Position numbers and translations under genes: made by a program. Source: Bacteroidaceae bacterium (lineage in GTDB: Bacteria > Bacteroidota > Bacteroidia > Bacteroidales > Bacteroidaceae). Taken from it: a DNA stretch of 7,570 nucleotides. The DNA lies in the NCBI GenBank assembly GCA_017466965.1, contig JAFTTD010000159.1, positions 1-7,570 on the forward strand, given 5' to 3'. Below the pieces are notes generated by a model that saw only the letters and a list, made by a program, of their open reading frames with translations, was not told the DNA's origin and did not search any database. Below are positions 5,371 through 7,570 of this stretch, one piece after another; the first letter of the stretch is position 1; every line of letters starts with the position of its first letter.

Positions 5371-5401
5371 GTTTATAAATGTAAAAATACTTATAGCTTT
5401 G
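5371..5401 (+). promoter_or_regulatory. Candidate Bacteroidetes promoter for the TlpA-like gene
   Basis: TAGCTTTG (5394-5401) is a full match to the -7 consensus TAnnTTTG. A weak -33 element, GTTT (5371-5374), sits 19 bases upstream. Transcription would start near 5408, leaving a leader of about 200 bases before the ATG at 5611. This is a sequence match only. Confidence 0.45.
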
Positions 5402-5610
5402 ATTATCAGTGTTGTTTGACTTTGGCATGTTGTTTGCTTATATATAAATGACATTTCTTCTGTTGCGACGAAGAATACTAATCTTTTATATTAAGATGTT
5501 ATTTCTTGATGTTTATGCAATATTTTGATGATGTATCTTGTATATATGTATATAAGACTATAAGTTGTAAAAACAATGAAGAATTTGAAAACTTTAATAT
5601 ACATAACAAA

Positions 5611-7491
5611 ATGATGAAACACAAAACTTTAATTCTGACGATGCTTTTTGCTTTGCCTCTTATGGCATTTGCCGCAAAAAAACAAGTTGTATGGGAATCT
5701 CCAAAAGTATTGTATAGCAATACTAAAATAATCACCTTCACAAAGGTTGAGTTTACTGACACGGCAACAGTTGTGCATATTAATGCCAAGTACAGACCTA
5801 ATTATTGGATAAAGATGCCTGCAACGGGATATTTGACCGATGACATTGGAAACAAATATGCTGTTGTAAAAGGTATAGGCATAGAATTGGGCAAGGAGCA
5901 CTGGATGCCCGAATCGGGCGAAGACAATTTCGTCGTTCTTTTTGAACCAATGAAGCGTACACCAAAATGGTTTGACTTCTCCGAAGGAGTCCTTTCTGAA
6001 GGAGCTTGGGAAATTTACGGTGTTTATCATGACAGAAAGAAGCTCGGTATTACAATTCCCAAGGAGTGGAAAAAAGTGAAGTATAACATGAATGATACAT
6101 TGGAACCGTATCGCTTTGTGCCCGATGGCAAGGTGAAGTTGAAATTTACTGTGATGGGTATGCGCAAAGGAATGAAGTACACAGTCAAGGGGGCTGTTCC
6201 TGTTTTTGGTAAAACAGGTTGGGATAATTTCAACATAGATGTAAATGACGAAGGGTATGCTGAATATGAGATTCCGATGAATACTCCTGGTTACTTCATG
6301 ATATACAATAACAGCATGGCAAGCATGAGTAATATATATACTGTTCCTGGTGACACGGTTGATTTTCTCATTGACTGTAGTGCCGGTAATGATCCCGTCA
6401 ATTATATTGCTGCTATAAAGGGACGTCATGCAGGACTGTTTATGGAATTGCGTAATAATCCGGAGATAATGCAAACAGTTGCAGGTATGTTTGATAAAAA
6501 GGAGTATTACGAAACTCTGAAAAATGGCAGTCCGGAGCAGAATACAGCTTACATGAAGAAATGGTTGGAAGACAGTAAGGCGAAAGTAGATATGATGAAG
6601 ATGTCTGAGGCTGCAAGGATGTTGGCTAAACTCGAATTAGAGAGTCTGTATTTGAGTGGTGCCATACATTCGGTGCGCAGCACATGGGCTTCGGCATATA
6701 ATATAGCAAACGGAATAGATGTGGTTGAACGTTTTAGCGGTTCATACGAAAAGTTTAATGAATGGCGCAACTCGCTTGACATTCCAGAGTTCTCGAAAGA
6801 GGTGAGCAAAAGGACAATACCCGAATTGGACTGCTTCAATTCTGAGTATGCCACTTACTCGCAGGAACTTGCCAATGCGATGAGAAACTTCACCAACCAT
6901 CTCATTCGCAATCCGAGAATGCTTGACTATTCATTTGCATACCGATTGATTGCAAGAGAAATTTCATGGAGCAACACAGTGGAAGAAGCTGTAATGGAGC
7001 CAGCTTTGAAAGAAATGATAAGGCAACATAAAGAGGCGCAACAGCGCCTGACAGCTTCAATGGAGGGCAAGGCTTTCTATTTGTCATATCCGGAACTCGA
7101 CGGGAATGCGGTAATGCAAAAGATTCTTGAAAAACACTCTGGGAAGGTGGTTTTTCTTGATATTTGGGCTACATGGTGTGGACCATGTCGCTTAGGACAC
7201 AAGCAAATGAAACCCATGAAGGAACATTATGCCGGTAAGGATGTTGTGTTTGTTTACATTACTCCTCCTTCATCTCCGGTGGACACATGGAACGAAATGA
7301 TAAAGGATATTGAAGGTGAGCATTACTATCTCAGCGATGAGCAGACACGGGCTATCTTGGCAAATCTTCAAAGCTCAGGCCTTCCTACTTATGCCGTTTA
7401 TGACAAAACCGGTAATATGACTTTCAAACAAGTGGGTGTGGCTGATAACGAAGTTTATATCAATGCAATAGATAAGGCTTTGACACAATAG
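5611..7491 (+). CDS. Secreted TlpA-like thiol-disulfide protein with C-terminal thioredoxin domain
   Basis: This 626-residue protein is probably exported to the periplasm, where the thioredoxin domain would exchange or reduce disulfides; its partner is unknown. The ATG at 5611 (or 5614) begins MMKHKTLILTMLFALPLMAF, a clear signal peptide with likely cleavage after AFA; an in-frame TTG at 5506 would bury it, so it is rejected. There is no lipobox cysteine. Residues 25-145 form a probable beta-rich domain I cannot name. Residues 170-255 contain a second beta-rich segment ending in VPGDTVDFLID, a feature seen before the helical linker in many Bacteroidetes TlpA-type proteins. About 260-490 is mainly helical. 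The thioredoxin domain covers about 500-626: LDIWATWCGPC has the redox CxxC at residues 523 and 526, and GLPTY is the cis-proline loop. Upstream are a candidate promoter and an 11-bp inverted repeat. The fold of the last domain is certain; the physiological role is not known. Confidence 0.9.
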   Translation: MMKHKTLILTMLFALPLMAFAAKKQVVWESPKVLYSNTKIITFTKVEFTDTATVVHINAKYRPNYWIKMPATGYLTDDIGNKYAVVKGIGIELGKEHWMPESGEDNFVVLFEPMKRTPKWFDFSEGVLSEGAWEIYGVYHDRKKLGITIPKEWKKVKYNMNDTLEPYRFVPDGKVKLKFTVMGMRKGMKYTVKGAVPVFGKTGWDNFNIDVNDEGYAEYEIPMNTPGYFMIYNNSMASMSNIYTVPGDTVDFLIDCSAGNDPVNYIAAIKGRHAGLFMELRNNPEIMQTVAGMFDKKEYYETLKNGSPEQNTAYMKKWLEDSKAKVDMMKMSEAARMLAKLELESLYLSGAIHSVRSTWASAYNIANGIDVVERFSGSYEKFNEWRNSLDIPEFSKEVSKRTIPELDCFNSEYATYSQELANAMRNFTNHLIRNPRMLDYSFAYRLIAREISWSNTVEEAVMEPALKEMIRQHKEAQQRLTASMEGKAFYLSYPELDGNAVMQKILEKHSGKVVFLDIWATWCGPCRLGHKQMKPMKEHYAGKDVVFVYITPPSSPVDTWNEMIKDIEGEHYYLSDEQTRAILANLQSSGLPTYAVYDKTGNMTFKQVGVADNEVYINAIDKALTQ

Positions 7492-7570
7492 ATAGTGTTG
7501 CTTACTGTCTGAAGTTGTATATTTCATGAAAATGCTATTTTTAATTCTTAATACTGAAAGAGAACCAAAA
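7492..7570. other. 3' flank of the TlpA-like gene, no feature found
   Basis: The last 79 bases are AT-rich. I see no hairpin with a T run, no promoter match and no start of a further gene before the window ends. Confidence 0.4.

Larger units (their letters stand above)
5211..5610. other. Divergent intergenic region between methyltransferase and TlpA-like gene
   Basis: This AT-rich region of 400 bases contains candidate promoters for both flanking genes (5229-5260 on the - strand, 5371-5401 on the + strand), a perfect 11-bp inverted repeat (5334-5367) and a smaller palindrome TCAAGtttgCTTGA (5314-5327). The rest (about 5402-5610) would be a long 5' leader of the TlpA-like gene. It includes TATATA-rich stretches around 5440-5450 and 5541-5555 and no recognised RNA motif. 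The TlpA-like frame is open back to 5506 but starts better at 5611/5614. Confidence 0.5.

Noticed and set aside
5506..5610. Upstream TTG/ATG starts of the TlpA-like gene
   Set aside because: They place about 35 polar residues before a clear signal peptide, so the ATG at 5611 or 5614 is far more likely.
5629..6474. 281-codon - strand frame opposite the TlpA-like gene
   Set aside because: It lies fully within a convincing gene on the other strand, and its translation shows no domain or signal.

Overview
The window looks like a chromosomal segment from a member of the Bacteroidales, probably Prevotella or Bacteroides. This is inferred from four things: the thiamine-uptake gene order TonB receptor - PnuT - thiamine pyrophosphokinase, start codons preceded by A-rich sequence rather than strong Shine-Dalgarno sites, promoter matches to the Bacteroidetes TAnnTTTG consensus, and a secreted TlpA-type protein of the style common in that order. 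No phage, plasmid, IS transposase, CRISPR array, tRNA or rRNA is visible.

Layout. Positions 1-50 are the 3' half of a TPP (THI-box) riboswitch cut by the window edge. It leads, through an unusually long leader (about 51-326), into a + strand operon: an outer-membrane TonB-dependent receptor (327-2561, OMR1-like), an inner-membrane PnuC-family thiamine transporter (2837-3427, PnuT) and a thiamine pyrophosphokinase (start at 3406 or 3424, end 4041). Together they form an import-and-trap pathway: thiamine crosses the outer membrane using TonB energy, crosses the inner membrane by facilitated diffusion, and is then pyrophosphorylated to TPP, the ligand that feeds back on the riboswitch.

Convergent to the operon, on the - strand, lies a beta-class DNA amino-methyltransferase (4242-5210) with no restriction enzyme visible beside it. 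Divergent from that, on the + strand, is a large secreted protein with a C-terminal WCGPC thioredoxin domain (5611-7491). The 400-bp divergent intergenic region holds good candidate promoters for both genes and a perfect 11-bp inverted repeat.

The least explained part is a pair of related repeat elements: one inside the thiamine operon (about 2595-2821) and one between the convergent pyrophosphokinase and methyltransferase genes (about 4055-4255). They lie in opposite orientation. Both share a recognisable core (GAACTCC motifs, then 8-bp-period GGTTATRA units ending in AAGGTAGGC). Both cores are enclosed by long, almost perfect inverted arms. The arms of the two elements are, however, different in sequence. 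A conserved core with arms that differ between copies but match within a copy is the strongest candidate here for something undescribed.
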